Assembly: GCF_006376615.1 (NCBI RefSeq)
Contig: NZ_VEXQ01000001.1
Coordinates: forward strand, 434,001 to 498,000
Direction of reading: 5' to 3'
Source: Buttiauxella sp. B2
Lineage (GTDB): Bacteria; Pseudomonadota; Gammaproteobacteria; Enterobacterales; Enterobacteriaceae
Length of the DNA stretch: 64,000 nt
Below are positions 1 to 7,814 of this stretch, piece after piece. The position numbers and the translations under genes are program-made. The notes under the pieces were generated by a model that saw only the letters and a program-made list of their open reading frames with translations, was not told the DNA's origin and did no database searches. Numbering within the stretch: the first letter of the stretch is position 1; the number at the start of each line of letters is the position of its first letter.

Positions 1-357
1 AAAACAGCGCTGCTGTACGTCGTAGTAATAAGGTGCGCTGGATAATTCGCAGATCTCTTTCAAACGCTCTTCCGGATAGATATTATCGACCGGTATATAA
101 GGAATGTTGTGCAATAAGCAGCTGTAAATTGCGCAAGCAAACTCAGCTTGCTGGTGACCATAAAGCACCACTGGAACGTTAGGTGCCAAATTTAATGCTG
201 AAAAACATTCCACCCAATTAAGAACTGCAGTCCTGGTCTGCTGCCAGGTCAGACTGGTGTCACTACCAGTGATTGCCAGTTGTTGGCCATTTTGTGGGTC
301 GAGCAACATCGCTCGCAGATAATTATTGAGTTGCTGTAGTTCAGAGTTAATAGTCAT
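1..357 (-). CDS. DltA-like acyl-activating (AMP-binding) enzyme, N-terminal part only
   Basis: An open frame runs on the minus strand from an ATG at 357 to the left edge, giving about 119 residues starting MTINSELQQLNNYLRAML. It is too short to show the nucleotide-binding motifs, but it resembles the N-terminus of an adenylate-forming enzyme (segments such as VPVVLYGHQQAEF and IPYIPVDNIYPEERL, as in D-alanine:carrier-protein ligases). Its ATG overlaps the stop of the upstream DltB-like gene by four bases (ATGA), so the two are probably translationally coupled. In Dlt systems DltA activates D-alanine and loads it on the carrier protein DltC. A DltC gene would be expected beyond the left edge. 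The assignment rests mostly on operon context; the amino acid activated cannot be told from this fragment. Confidence 0.75.
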   Translation of the reverse strand, partial: MTINSELQQLNNYLRAMLLDPQNGQQLAITGSDTSLTWQQTRTAVLNWVECFSALNLAPNVPVVLYGHQQAEFACAIYSCLLHNIPYIPVDNIYPEERLKEICELSSAPYYYDVQQRCF

Positions 358-1475
358 ACAGGTGACATTCCGCTAAAAATATAAAGAGAGACTGCGGCAC
401 TTACCAGCGTCAAAATACGCCCTACAAATGAAATAATCGGGTTATTTAACCATAAGGTCATTACCGGACTGCGCTTTGCAAGCCAAAGAATCATATTATG
501 AATAACTGAAATTCCGCCAAACAGAGCTCCGCTAACAACGTAATTGAGCTCCAACCCGTTCCACGCACCCATACAAAATAAAGTGCAAAAAACACCGATA
601 TTTTGTGCGGTAGCTTTGTGGCTCCTGAAGAAATCCACCTTCATCAAATTCATATAAATTGGCATGAAAACCACATCACGCAACCACTCAGAAAGACTAA
701 TATGAAATCTGCGCCAGAAATCCTGTGGATTTTTTGCCAAAATAGGCAAGTTGAAATTAGCAGGTAAGTTAAGGCCAAATAAACGCCCTGCACCTATAGC
801 CATATTACTGTAACCAGCGAAATCGAAATAAAGATAAAAGCTATAGGCTAGTGACATCACAATGCCTACGGTCATTGTAAAAGGACGGTGACTCCAGTGA
901 CTGATAATAAAGTTATCAATCAACATCGCAAACAGGAATTTTTGCACGATTCCATAAAAGATTTGTTCCATAGATTGCAAGAACACATCAGTCGTTAAGC
1001 GAAAATTGGGTTTAGTAATATCCTGAACCCAATTTCTCCAACGATACATCGGCCCTGCCAGTATAATAAAAGGCAAAAAGAGATAGCTGAAATACTGGAA
1101 AAAATCACGGGAATCCTTCTTGTTGCGATAAAGTAAAACATCCACCGCCCTGAAAGTCATAAAAGAAAGACCCAACATACCCCAATGATTATTAAGGTGT
1201 AACTTCACCAGAATTAGAGGCAACAAACTCAGAATCACCGACTGCCAGGTTTTAATCCAGGTTTTGTCTTTTAACGTGGCAATGCTGTACAAATAAACAA
1301 ACATCAGCAATGGGATAATTATCTGACTTTTGAAAATGTATCCCCAGACAGCAAACATCGCAAAAGCAGAAAACAGTGATGCATAGGTCAACCGGTTCCC
1401 CACCAGGCGATTAAGTCCGGTGAAAAGTAGCGAACAGGCAAACAACGCAGCGAAAAAAGGTGCACTTGTATACAT
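354..1475 (-). CDS. DltB-like membrane-bound O-acyltransferase (MBOAT)
   Basis: The product is 373 residues and strongly hydrophobic, with about ten predicted membrane segments. It carries the DltB/MBOAT signatures: YFDFAGYSNMAIG around residue 216, NFNLPILAKNPQDFWRRFHISLSEW around 240-264 containing His258, and MGAWNGLELNYVVSGAL around 302-318. In Gram-positive DltB the last motif normally reads WHG and its His is thought catalytic; here residue 306 is Asn (codon AAC, read directly). DltB passes an acyl group, classically D-alanine, from carrier protein to an extracytoplasmic acceptor. It lies 11 bases after the DltX-like gene and overlaps the DltA-like gene. It is either an active variant using other residues or a weakened copy. 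The cell-envelope acceptor is unknown. Confidence 0.9.
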   Translation of the reverse strand: MYTSAPFFAALFACSLLFTGLNRLVGNRLTYASLFSAFAMFAVWGYIFKSQIIIPLLMFVYLYSIATLKDKTWIKTWQSVILSLLPLILVKLHLNNHWGMLGLSFMTFRAVDVLLYRNKKDSRDFFQYFSYLFLPFIILAGPMYRWRNWVQDITKPNFRLTTDVFLQSMEQIFYGIVQKFLFAMLIDNFIISHWSHRPFTMTVGIVMSLAYSFYLYFDFAGYSNMAIGAGRLFGLNLPANFNLPILAKNPQDFWRRFHISLSEWLRDVVFMPIYMNLMKVDFFRSHKATAQNIGVFCTLFCMGAWNGLELNYVVSGALFGGISVIHNMILWLAKRSPVMTLWLNNPIISFVGRILTLVSAAVSLYIFSGMSPV

Positions 1476-1486
1476 TATCTTAGCCC

Positions 1487-1606
1487 TTAGAACTGCTGAT
1501 ATTCAAAGTGCAGCTTTAAATTCATACTGTTATCAATTGATGACCAGGCGATTACCGTTGTCAGCAAAAACAAATAGAGGAAAAAAAGTCTGATTGCTTT
1601 TTTCAT
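1487..1606 (-). CDS. DltX-like microprotein (39 aa), single membrane span
   Basis: The frame starts at ATG 1606 and ends at TAA 1487. The product begins MKKAIRLFFLYLFLLTTVIA and ends LKLHFEYQQF. Two N-terminal lysines and an Arg precede one hydrophobic segment (about residues 5-24), followed by a short polar tail, so the tail should lie outside the inner membrane. The last six residues, FEYQQF, fit the F-x-Y-x-x-F pattern that I recall for DltX-type microproteins, whose Tyr is thought to carry the acyl group between DltB and DltD. The start overlaps the stop of the DltD-like gene (ATGA) and the stop lies 11 bases before dltB-like. Size, position and C-terminus all agree. The protein is easily missed because it is so short. 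Confidence 0.82.
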   Translation of the reverse strand: MKKAIRLFFLYLFLLTTVIAWSSIDNSMNLKLHFEYQQF

Positions 1607-2742
1607 TTGTTAAATGCCTCTGCTATATAACGATCCATTGCAACCCACGCCACTTCAGTTGGATGAAGACGATCCCAGTTCCATCCCTCCTGATATTTTT
1701 GGCTATACATATCAAAGTATGGCGTGTCGTATTTTTGTAATATCAACTGAATGTTGTGGTCAGTCTTTGCAAATTTATCCGTATGCTTTAATGCCCACGG
1801 ATTAAGAGGATCGATGATGACAACCACATTGACCTTGCGCTCATGCAACAGCTTCATCATGTCATCAAATGCCTGCATTTCCTGCAATGACGGTGGAGTT
1901 GAATACCATTCATCCGCTGTTTTATCATCGTCAAATACTTCTTTATCCATCCATAATGTGGCTGCACTTTCATGACGTGCACGATTAAGTTGCCGTGCCT
2001 GCTGAAGCTGCACATTCCAGTCAATCTTGTGCCAGCTTTTATTTAAAATCGGCCATGGTTGCAGCTCTGAATGACGAATATGAGACAACGACAAGTAATA
2101 ATCTCGAATCAATTCACAAAATGAAGAAAACTGATATTTGATTTCTCGCCAGACAATATTGTGATTCCAGCCAAAAATGCGCATCTGCCTGAACGTCAAA
2201 TGATCCACATCTTGCGCATCAATATGCGTTAGATAATGCGTTAGTATTGGTCGCATAGTTTTATCAGACATTAATGGTTTGAATATGGTGTCTGGAAAGT
2301 GGTCCGCAAAGATGGTCGGCGGTATGCCGTTAAAGTAAAAGCTATCCGGTGCCAGTAACAATACCAGTTTCGTTTTTGGCGAAAGGTTTTGTTTAAAGCG
2401 AGTGAGCAATGCAAGCTGCGTCATGTTATCGACGTAGCTGTCTCCATAAGCCACTGTGGGTTGGTGTAGCTTGGTGTTAAAGAAATTATAAACCGCAAAG
2501 TGTTCATTTTCTGAGGTCGAAACTTCTGATGCCCCAAGGAAAAAAATCGCATTCCCATCCAGAGCGTGTGAAATAGTTGCGACTTTTTCGGCCTGAACTT
2601 TGCGCGTCCCTTCCATTGTTTTAATTAATGGTTGGAATGTTAATGCTGGTTGCAGGCTATTGATAAACGGAGGGAGAGTCAAAACCAAAACTGCAAGAAC
2701 AACCATAGAAATATGCAAAAAAAGAGTTTTGTTTATTTTCAT
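1603..2742 (-). CDS. DltD-like acyl-transfer protein (SGNH-type, membrane anchored)
   Basis: The product is 379 residues from ATG 2742; a GTG three codons upstream is the alternative start. An N-terminal hydrophobic anchor (residues 7-25) is followed by an extracytoplasmic domain with FFLGASEVSTSE (Ser72 as probable nucleophile, matching the GSSE block of DltD) and, near the C-terminus, WDRLHPTEVAW, matching the DxxH block that supplies the other catalytic residues. In Gram-positives DltD transfers D-alanine to teichoic acid from DltX. Here there is no teichoic acid, so the acceptor is probably another envelope glycan such as LPS or capsule (inference). It is first in the operon D-X-B-A, an order unlike the usual X-A-B-C-D. 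Confidence 0.85.
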   Translation of the reverse strand: MKINKTLFLHISMVVLAVLVLTLPPFINSLQPALTFQPLIKTMEGTRKVQAEKVATISHALDGNAIFFLGASEVSTSENEHFAVYNFFNTKLHQPTVAYGDSYVDNMTQLALLTRFKQNLSPKTKLVLLLAPDSFYFNGIPPTIFADHFPDTIFKPLMSDKTMRPILTHYLTHIDAQDVDHLTFRQMRIFGWNHNIVWREIKYQFSSFCELIRDYYLSLSHIRHSELQPWPILNKSWHKIDWNVQLQQARQLNRARHESAATLWMDKEVFDDDKTADEWYSTPPSLQEMQAFDDMMKLLHERKVNVVVIIDPLNPWALKHTDKFAKTDHNIQLILQKYDTPYFDMYSQKYQEGWNWDRLHPTEVAWVAMDRYIAEAFNK

Positions 2743-3027
2743 AATTAACACTACTTTTCAGGCTACTAAATAAAAATAAAAAATAGAAAATTTTACTCTA
2801 TCAACATATTTTTAAAGGGATTTTAATAATAAAGAAGTGCGTCAGGTTATTCCTTAAGTGATTAGTATCCGTATGTAACCTAATGTACAGCACAGCAACA
2901 GAACCGCTTATTACAACGAAATCGTCAATTTATTAACAAGTTCACTACAAATAATCCACCTGATTATTTTTACGCACCCTCAATATATATTAAAAAACTC
3001 TGAGAATAATTTGTCTGAGTTTTGGAT
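2743..3027. other. Intergenic region upstream of the Dlt-like operon
   Basis: This is a strongly AT-rich stretch between the Dlt-like operon and the cutC terminator. It should contain the promoter of the minus-strand Dlt-like operon. I saw no open frame with a ribosome binding site, and I could not identify a confident operator. The base composition differs clearly by eye from cutC and the genes to its right, which would fit acquisition of the Dlt-like operon by transfer. Confidence 0.5.
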
Positions 3028-3055
3028 AAAAAAAGCCCCGATAAAACATCGGGGC
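3028..3055 (-). terminator. Rho-independent terminator of cutC
   Basis: On the minus strand an eight-base-pair stem GCCCCGAT/ATCGGGGC with a short loop is followed by a run of seven T. It lies about 70 bases after the cutC stop and separates cutC from the Dlt-like operon on the same strand. Confidence 0.88.
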
Positions 3056-3123
3056 CTGGTACGAGCAACATCACATGGGCGACATGATGCGCGGGCAAAA
3101 CTCTTTGACTGTCAGCTTGCTAC

Positions 3124-3861
3124 TTAGCTGGCAACCAACACAGCTTTCATTGCTGCTACCACATCGCCATCAACGCAGTAACGGTTAAACTCATCGGCTT
3201 CGGCATCAGCACTCATTGAGACTCCCGCCTTGCGATAACGCATGGGTGAAGCCACGGTCTGGCCTGCTGAGCTATGCATTTCATCAATCCCTTGATCGGC
3301 AAACTTTTTCAGGTTGCTCAGCCGCACACCTGCACCCGCCATAATGATTGGAGCGCGGGAATGCTGTTTTAGTTCCCTAAGCAATGAAAGTCCTAACTCA
3401 GCCGTCTGTTGTTGGCCCGATGTAAGGATGCGCGCGACGCCTAAATCAGTGAGTTGTTCGAGCGCCTGATGAGGGTTATGGCACATATCAAACGCACGGT
3501 GGAAAGTGACTGCCATATCCTGGGCTTGTTCCATCACCCGCTTCATGCGCGGTATATCGATATGCCCTTCACCATCTAACATGCCGATAACCAGCCCCGG
3601 ATATCCCAGTTCGCGTATGAACGAGATATCTTCGAGCATGGTGTCAAATTCAGCATCGGTGTAACAAAAATCACCGCCGCGCGGGCGAATAATAGGATGT
3701 ACGGGAATAGAAACCCGTTCTTTAACTTTGCGTAGTACACCAGCAGAGGGTGTCAGGCCGCCTTCTTTTGGCGCTGCACACAATTCAATTCTGTCCGCTC
3801 CGGCTTGTTGTGCTGTGACTGCACAGTCAATTCCATAACAACATATCTCAAGCAAAGGCAT
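3124..3861 (-). CDS. cutC: CutC family protein
   Basis: The product is 245 residues, the usual CutC length, and starts [19 protein letters not shown] as in E. coli CutC. It is a TIM-barrel protein with conserved blocks [19 protein letters not shown] (about 21-39), [15 protein letters not shown] (about 58-72), [10 protein letters not shown] and IMAGAGVR. CutC was linked historically to copper homeostasis; its biochemical role is unsettled. It sits next to yecM and argS as in E. coli, except that a PatB-like gene has entered on its 5' side. It ends in a clear terminator. Confidence 0.95.
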   Translation of the reverse strand: MPLLEICCYGIDCAVTAQQAGADRIELCAAPKEGGLTPSAGVLRKVKERVSIPVHPIIRPRGGDFCYTDAEFDTMLEDISFIRELGYPGLVIGMLDGEGHIDIPRMKRVMEQAQDMAVTFHRAFDMCHNPHQALEQLTDLGVARILTSGQQQTAELGLSLLRELKQHSRAPIIMAGAGVRLSNLKKFADQGIDEMHSSAGQTVASPMRYRKAGVSMSADAEADEFNRYCVDGDVVAAMKAVLVAS

Positions 3862-3948
3862 CGATTGCTCCTTAAATATCTTTAGCCTGGCGGTTGTGTC
3901 ACCGGTTCAGAATGATAATCTGAAATGACGATCACAAAAAGGTAGCTG

Positions 3949-4074
3949 TACTCTAAATACTTCGAGTTGCAGGTAGGCGGCAAGGGAACATATCCCGATG
4001 AGCTTACTAAGCTAAGTGATTCGGGTAAGTGAGTGCAGCCAACACCCCTGCAGCTTGAAATATGACGAGTATAA
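3949..4074. repeat. ERIC (enterobacterial repetitive intergenic consensus) element
   Basis: About 126 bases with the ends TACTCTAAATACTTCGAGTTG and GCAGCTTGAAATATGACGAG form a long imperfect inverted repeat. The centre (GATGAGCTTACTAAGCTAAG, then GTGATTCGGGTAAGTGAGTG) matches the ERIC core to which ERIC1R and ERIC2 primers are directed. It fills the gap between the divergent cutC and patB-like genes and ends three bases before the patB-like ATG, so that gene's leader is made of repeat sequence. Confidence 0.9.
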
Positions 4075-4076
4075 TC

Positions 4077-5219
4077 ATGGCATTCAATTTTGATGAAGGC
4101 ATCGACCGCCGTCACAGCGACAGTTCGAAGTGGAATAAATATGGCAATGACGTATTGCCTATGTGGGTGGCAGATATGGATTTTCGCTCACCGCCCTGCA
4201 TTCTCGAAGCCCTTCATAAACGGGTTGAACACGGTGTTTTTGGGTACGGAGCCAAACCGCAAGCATTGATCGATGTTATCGTTGAAAGGATGGCCAACCG
4301 CTACCAGTGGCAGATAAAACCTGAATGGATTGTTGTTTTACCAGGTGTTGTTGCCGGGCTGAATTTAAGCGTTCGCGCCTTCACCACGCCAGATGAATCA
4401 ACTATTGCTCCAACCCCTATTTATCCACCTTTCAAAAAATCATCGGCTTTTGCACAGCGCCCACAACTTAATGCGCCACTTCGTCTTGAAAATGGCCGTT
4501 GGGTTATGAATTTGCCCGCACTTGAGCCACAGTTAACCGGCAAAGAAAAATTGCTGATGCTGTGCAACCCACAAAATCCTGGTGGCACCGTTTATACTCG
4601 CGATGAGTTGCACCAGCAGCTTGCTTTTGCCCAGCGCCACAATCTTATTGTTTGCTCTGATGAAATTCACTGTGATCTGCTGTTAGAACCCGACGCTACA
4701 CATATTCCTTTCGCCACCTTAAGTGCCGATGCCGAACAGCGCTCCATCACCCTGTTTTCGCCATCCAAAACATTTAATATCGCCGGTCTTGGTGCGTCAC
4801 TGGCCATTATCCCCGATACTGAATTGCGTAAGCGATTCAACACAGTGCGTGAAGGAATTGTGCCAAGTGTCGACGTATTAGCATTGACGGCTGCAACCGC
4901 TGCCTGGCGCGATGGTGAACCGTGGTTGCAAGAATTACTGCCGTATTTGCGCCACAACCGTGACCGATTAGTGAATGCCGTTAGCGATATGTCGGGACTT
5001 ACAATGACCGCACCGCAGGCAACTTATCTGGGATGGGTGGATGCCTCAGCTTTGCCGGTAGATAACCCAACGCTGTGCTTCCAAAAAGCCGGATTAGGCT
5101 TCTCGCCGGGTGCTGATTTTGGCGAAGCCAAATTCGTACGTATTAATTTTGGCTGCACCTCAGCAATGCTTGATGAAGCCATTAAACGCATGGAGGCCGC
5201 TGTTAAATCAGTCAGCTAG
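4077..5219 (+). CDS. MalY/PatB family PLP-dependent C-S lyase / aminotransferase
   Basis: The product is 380 residues from ATG 4077, with the family N-terminus MAFNFDEGIDRRHSDSSKW. An in-frame ATG five codons upstream at 4062 lies inside the ERIC element. Fold type I PLP enzyme motifs are visible: MWVADMDFRSPP, the cofactor-contact segment LCNPQNPGGT, CSDEIHCDLL with the Asp that holds the pyridine nitrogen, and SPSKTFNIAGLG with the Schiff-base Lys. MalY/PatB proteins release sulfide, ammonia and pyruvate from cystathionine or cysteine conjugates; the natural substrate is unknown. It is absent from this position in E. coli. No strong ribosome binding site is seen upstream of either start. 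Confidence 0.88.
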   Translation: MAFNFDEGIDRRHSDSSKWNKYGNDVLPMWVADMDFRSPPCILEALHKRVEHGVFGYGAKPQALIDVIVERMANRYQWQIKPEWIVVLPGVVAGLNLSVRAFTTPDESTIAPTPIYPPFKKSSAFAQRPQLNAPLRLENGRWVMNLPALEPQLTGKEKLLMLCNPQNPGGTVYTRDELHQQLAFAQRHNLIVCSDEIHCDLLLEPDATHIPFATLSADAEQRSITLFSPSKTFNIAGLGASLAIIPDTELRKRFNTVREGIVPSVDVLALTAATAAWRDGEPWLQELLPYLRHNRDRLVNAVSDMSGLTMTAPQATYLGWVDASALPVDNPTLCFQKAGLGFSPGADFGEAKFVRINFGCTSAMLDEAIKRMEAAVKSVS

Positions 5220-5220
5220 C

Positions 5221-5784
5221 TTATTCCTGCTCACTGGCAACAATCTCTTCAATACTCCACGGATGGAATTTGATAGTCACTTTGCCATCGGTTACAGCGA
5301 GTGTTGGATTAGGTAAACGTTCACGTTCACCTTTTGGCGAACTGGTTTTCAGCGAAATCCCTGTCTGGCGCAAACCGGCGTCAGACATTAAATCCAGCGC
5401 TCGTGCATTCAATGTTTCAGGTTCGCCCGGCAGCACAATTTCTACGTGCTCCCAGCCTTCATGCGGATAACGCTTCTCACCCGGCCACGGCAATTCAATC
5501 ACAGTAAATTTCCAGTGCGCCACGCAAACCGGCTCCATGAGTTTAAACAGGCAAATTGGCCTTTCATTAATGATATTTTCAGAGAGCAAAGTGCCACATT
5601 TTTCTAAACCCACACGCCAACGTTCAGCGGTTGTATTTTGATGGCAACGCAGAGAAATGTGATCGGCGTCTAGTGGTTCGAGCTCAAGATCAAGCCGAGC
5701 GGCAAGTTCTGTTAACGCTTGTGTAAAACGCGGGAGATCCGCTGAAATATCATTCAGTTCTGCAATTGTCTGCCAGTTGGCCAT
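5221..5784 (-). CDS. yecM: VOC superfamily protein YecM
   Basis: The product is 187 residues from ATG 5784, immediately after a GTG that is a possible alternative. It begins MANWQTIAELNDI and has the YecM blocks ADHISLRCHQN, ELPWPGEKRYPHEGWEHVEI and ISLKTSSPKGERERLPNP. YecM is a metal-binding vicinal-oxygen-chelate-fold protein of unknown reaction; the conserved His and Glu residues here could bind metal. It converges on the PatB-like gene (stop codons two bases apart) and is divergent from argS, as in E. coli for argS. Confidence 0.93.
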   Translation of the reverse strand: MANWQTIAELNDISADLPRFTQALTELAARLDLELEPLDADHISLRCHQNTTAERWRVGLEKCGTLLSENIINERPICLFKLMEPVCVAHWKFTVIELPWPGEKRYPHEGWEHVEIVLPGEPETLNARALDLMSDAGLRQTGISLKTSSPKGERERLPNPTLAVTDGKVTIKFHPWSIEEIVASEQE

Positions 5785-6034
5785 CACCCTATCCTCTTAA
5801 GTCGCAATTGGAGGCTAATCTACCTTTTTCGACAAACTTCACCAACACCTGTTAAGCGGCTAATTTCCTGAATGGTTATTCACTATACCGTTGATATTAG
5901 TTCAAGGCGCGCAGGGCAAGGCTTTTGCTGACTCTGGGGGTTAAATACAGTTATACTTACGCCCTAATTTTATCCCCCACGATACGGCTGCTGTAAACGT
6001 CACGGCAGCCCTTAGCAAAATGTAAGGTATCCCG

Positions 6035-7768
6035 GTGAATATTCAGGCTCTTCTCTCAGATAAAGTCAGTCAGGCACTGATTGCCGCAGGTGCGCCTGTG
6101 GATTGCGAACCACAGGTTCGTCAGTCAGCAAAAGTTCAGTTCGGTGACTACCAGGCCAATGGCGTGATGTCAGTTGCGAAATCACTGGGCAAGCCACCAC
6201 GACAAGTCGCCGAGTTGGTGATCGCCAATCTGGATTTGACCGGAATTGCCAGCAAAGTTGAAATCGCCGGCCCTGGCTTCATCAACATTTTCCTTGACCC
6301 TTTGTTCCTTGCGAAAAATGTTGATTCCGCAGTCGCCTCCGACCGCGTGGGTGTCAATACCGTTGCGCCACAAACCATCGTTGTCGACTATTCCGCACCA
6401 AACGTGGCTAAAGAGATGCACGTGGGTCACATCCGCTCCACCATCATTGGTGATGCAACGGTACGCACCCTGGAATTCCTTGGCCATAAAGTTATCCGCG
6501 CCAACCACGTCGGCGACTGGGGCACGCAGTTCGGCATGCTTATCGCGTATCTCGAAAAGCAGCAGCAAGAAAATGCAGGTGAGATGGCACTGGCCGACCT
6601 TGAAGAGTTCTATCGTGCTGCCAAGAAACACTATGATGAAGACGAAGCCTTTGCGGAGCGCGCACGCGCATACGTGGTAAAACTGCAAAGCGGCGACGAA
6701 TACTGCCGTGAGATGTGGCGCAAGCTGGTCGATATCACCATGACGCAGAACCAGCAAACTTACGATCGCCTTAATGTGACACTGACTCGCGACGACGTAA
6801 TGGGTGAAAGTCTTTATAACCCAATGTTGCCGGGCATCGTGGCAGATCTCAAGGCTAAAGGCCTCGCGGTCGAAAGCGAAGGTGCAACCGTGGTGTTCCT
6901 GGACGAGTTCAAGAACAAAGATGGCGACCCGATGGGCGTTATCATCCAGAAAAAAGATGGCGGCTATCTGTATACCACCACCGATATTGCCTGTGCGAAA
7001 TACCGCTATGAAACCCTGCACGCTGACCGCGTCCTTTACTTTATCGACTCCCGTCAGCACCAGCACCTGATGCAAGCATGGACCATCGTTCGTAAAGCCG
7101 GTTACGTTCCAGAATCCGTCACCCTGGAACACCAGATGTTCGGCATGATGCTGGGTAAAGACGGCAAGCCATTCAAAACCCGTTCTGGTGGCACCGTAAA
7201 ACTGACTGACTTGCTCGACGAAGCCATGGAACGTGCGCGTAATCTGGTAACCGAGAAAAACCCGGACATGCCTGCTGATGAGCTGGAGCAGCTTGCGAAG
7301 TCCGTGGGGATTGGCGCGGTGAAATACGCCGACCTGTCGAAAAGTCGCACTACAGATTACATCTTCGACTGGGACAACATGCTGGCCTTCGAAGGCAACA
7401 CCGCTCCGTATATGCAATATGCATACACTCGTGTGCTGTCTGTATTCCGTAAAGCCGACATCGACGAAGTTGAGTTGCTCAAAGCGCCAGTGGTTATCAC
7501 TGAAGATCGCGAAGCACAGCTGGCTGCACGTTTGCTGCAATTCGAAGAAACCCTGAACGTTGTTGCTCGTGACGGTACGCCACACGTGATGTGTACTTAC
7601 CTGTATGACGTTGCAGGTCTGTTCTCTGGTTTCTACGAGCACTGCCCGATTCTTGCTGCGGATACTATCGAGGCGCGTAACAGCCGCCTGAAACTGGCTC
7701 TGCTGACGGCGAAAACGCTGAAGCTGGGTCTGGATACGCTGGGTATCGACACTGTAGAACGTATGTAA
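6035..7768 (+). CDS. argS: Arginyl-tRNA synthetase
   Basis: The product is 577 residues, the same size as E. coli ArgRS, and starts at GTG 6035 (the E. coli gene also uses GTG) behind TAAGG. The class I synthetase HIGH motif appears as HVGHIRST near residue 130, after the N-terminal Add-1 domain. The KMSKS loop is degenerate as is normal for many ArgRS ([19 protein letters not shown] around 368-386). The DALR anticodon-binding domain follows from about residue 455. It charges tRNA-Arg in the cytoplasm. Long antisense frames within it are codon-bias shadows. A strong terminator follows at once. Confidence 0.98.
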   Translation: MNIQALLSDKVSQALIAAGAPVDCEPQVRQSAKVQFGDYQANGVMSVAKSLGKPPRQVAELVIANLDLTGIASKVEIAGPGFINIFLDPLFLAKNVDSAVASDRVGVNTVAPQTIVVDYSAPNVAKEMHVGHIRSTIIGDATVRTLEFLGHKVIRANHVGDWGTQFGMLIAYLEKQQQENAGEMALADLEEFYRAAKKHYDEDEAFAERARAYVVKLQSGDEYCREMWRKLVDITMTQNQQTYDRLNVTLTRDDVMGESLYNPMLPGIVADLKAKGLAVESEGATVVFLDEFKNKDGDPMGVIIQKKDGGYLYTTTDIACAKYRYETLHADRVLYFIDSRQHQHLMQAWTIVRKAGYVPESVTLEHQMFGMMLGKDGKPFKTRSGGTVKLTDLLDEAMERARNLVTEKNPDMPADELEQLAKSVGIGAVKYADLSKSRTTDYIFDWDNMLAFEGNTAPYMQYAYTRVLSVFRKADIDEVELLKAPVVITEDREAQLAARLLQFEETLNVVARDGTPHVMCTYLYDVAGLFSGFYEHCPILAADTIEARNSRLKLALLTAKTLKLGLDTLGIDTVERM

Positions 7769-7772
7769 TCGC

Positions 7773-7806
7773 AAAAGACTCGCCGCTCATGGCGGCGAGT
7801 CTTTTT
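7773..7806. terminator. Bidirectional terminator between argS and the LpxA-like gene
   Basis: The stem AAAAGACTCGCCGC / GGCGGCGAGTCTTTTT with a four-base loop has A-tract and T-tract on its two sides, so it can stop argS (plus) and the convergent lpxA-like gene (minus). Confidence 0.92.
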
Positions 7807-7814
7807 AATTTATC

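Noticed and set aside
4062-4076. Upstream ATG for the PatB-like gene
   Set aside because: It lies in the ERIC element. Family members start at MAFNFDEGIDRR-type sequence, matching ATG 4077.
6182-7774. Open frame of about 530 codons antisense to argS
   Set aside because: It lies wholly opposite argS, has no family similarity that I recognise and no ribosome binding site. It is explained by the codon bias of a highly expressed gene.
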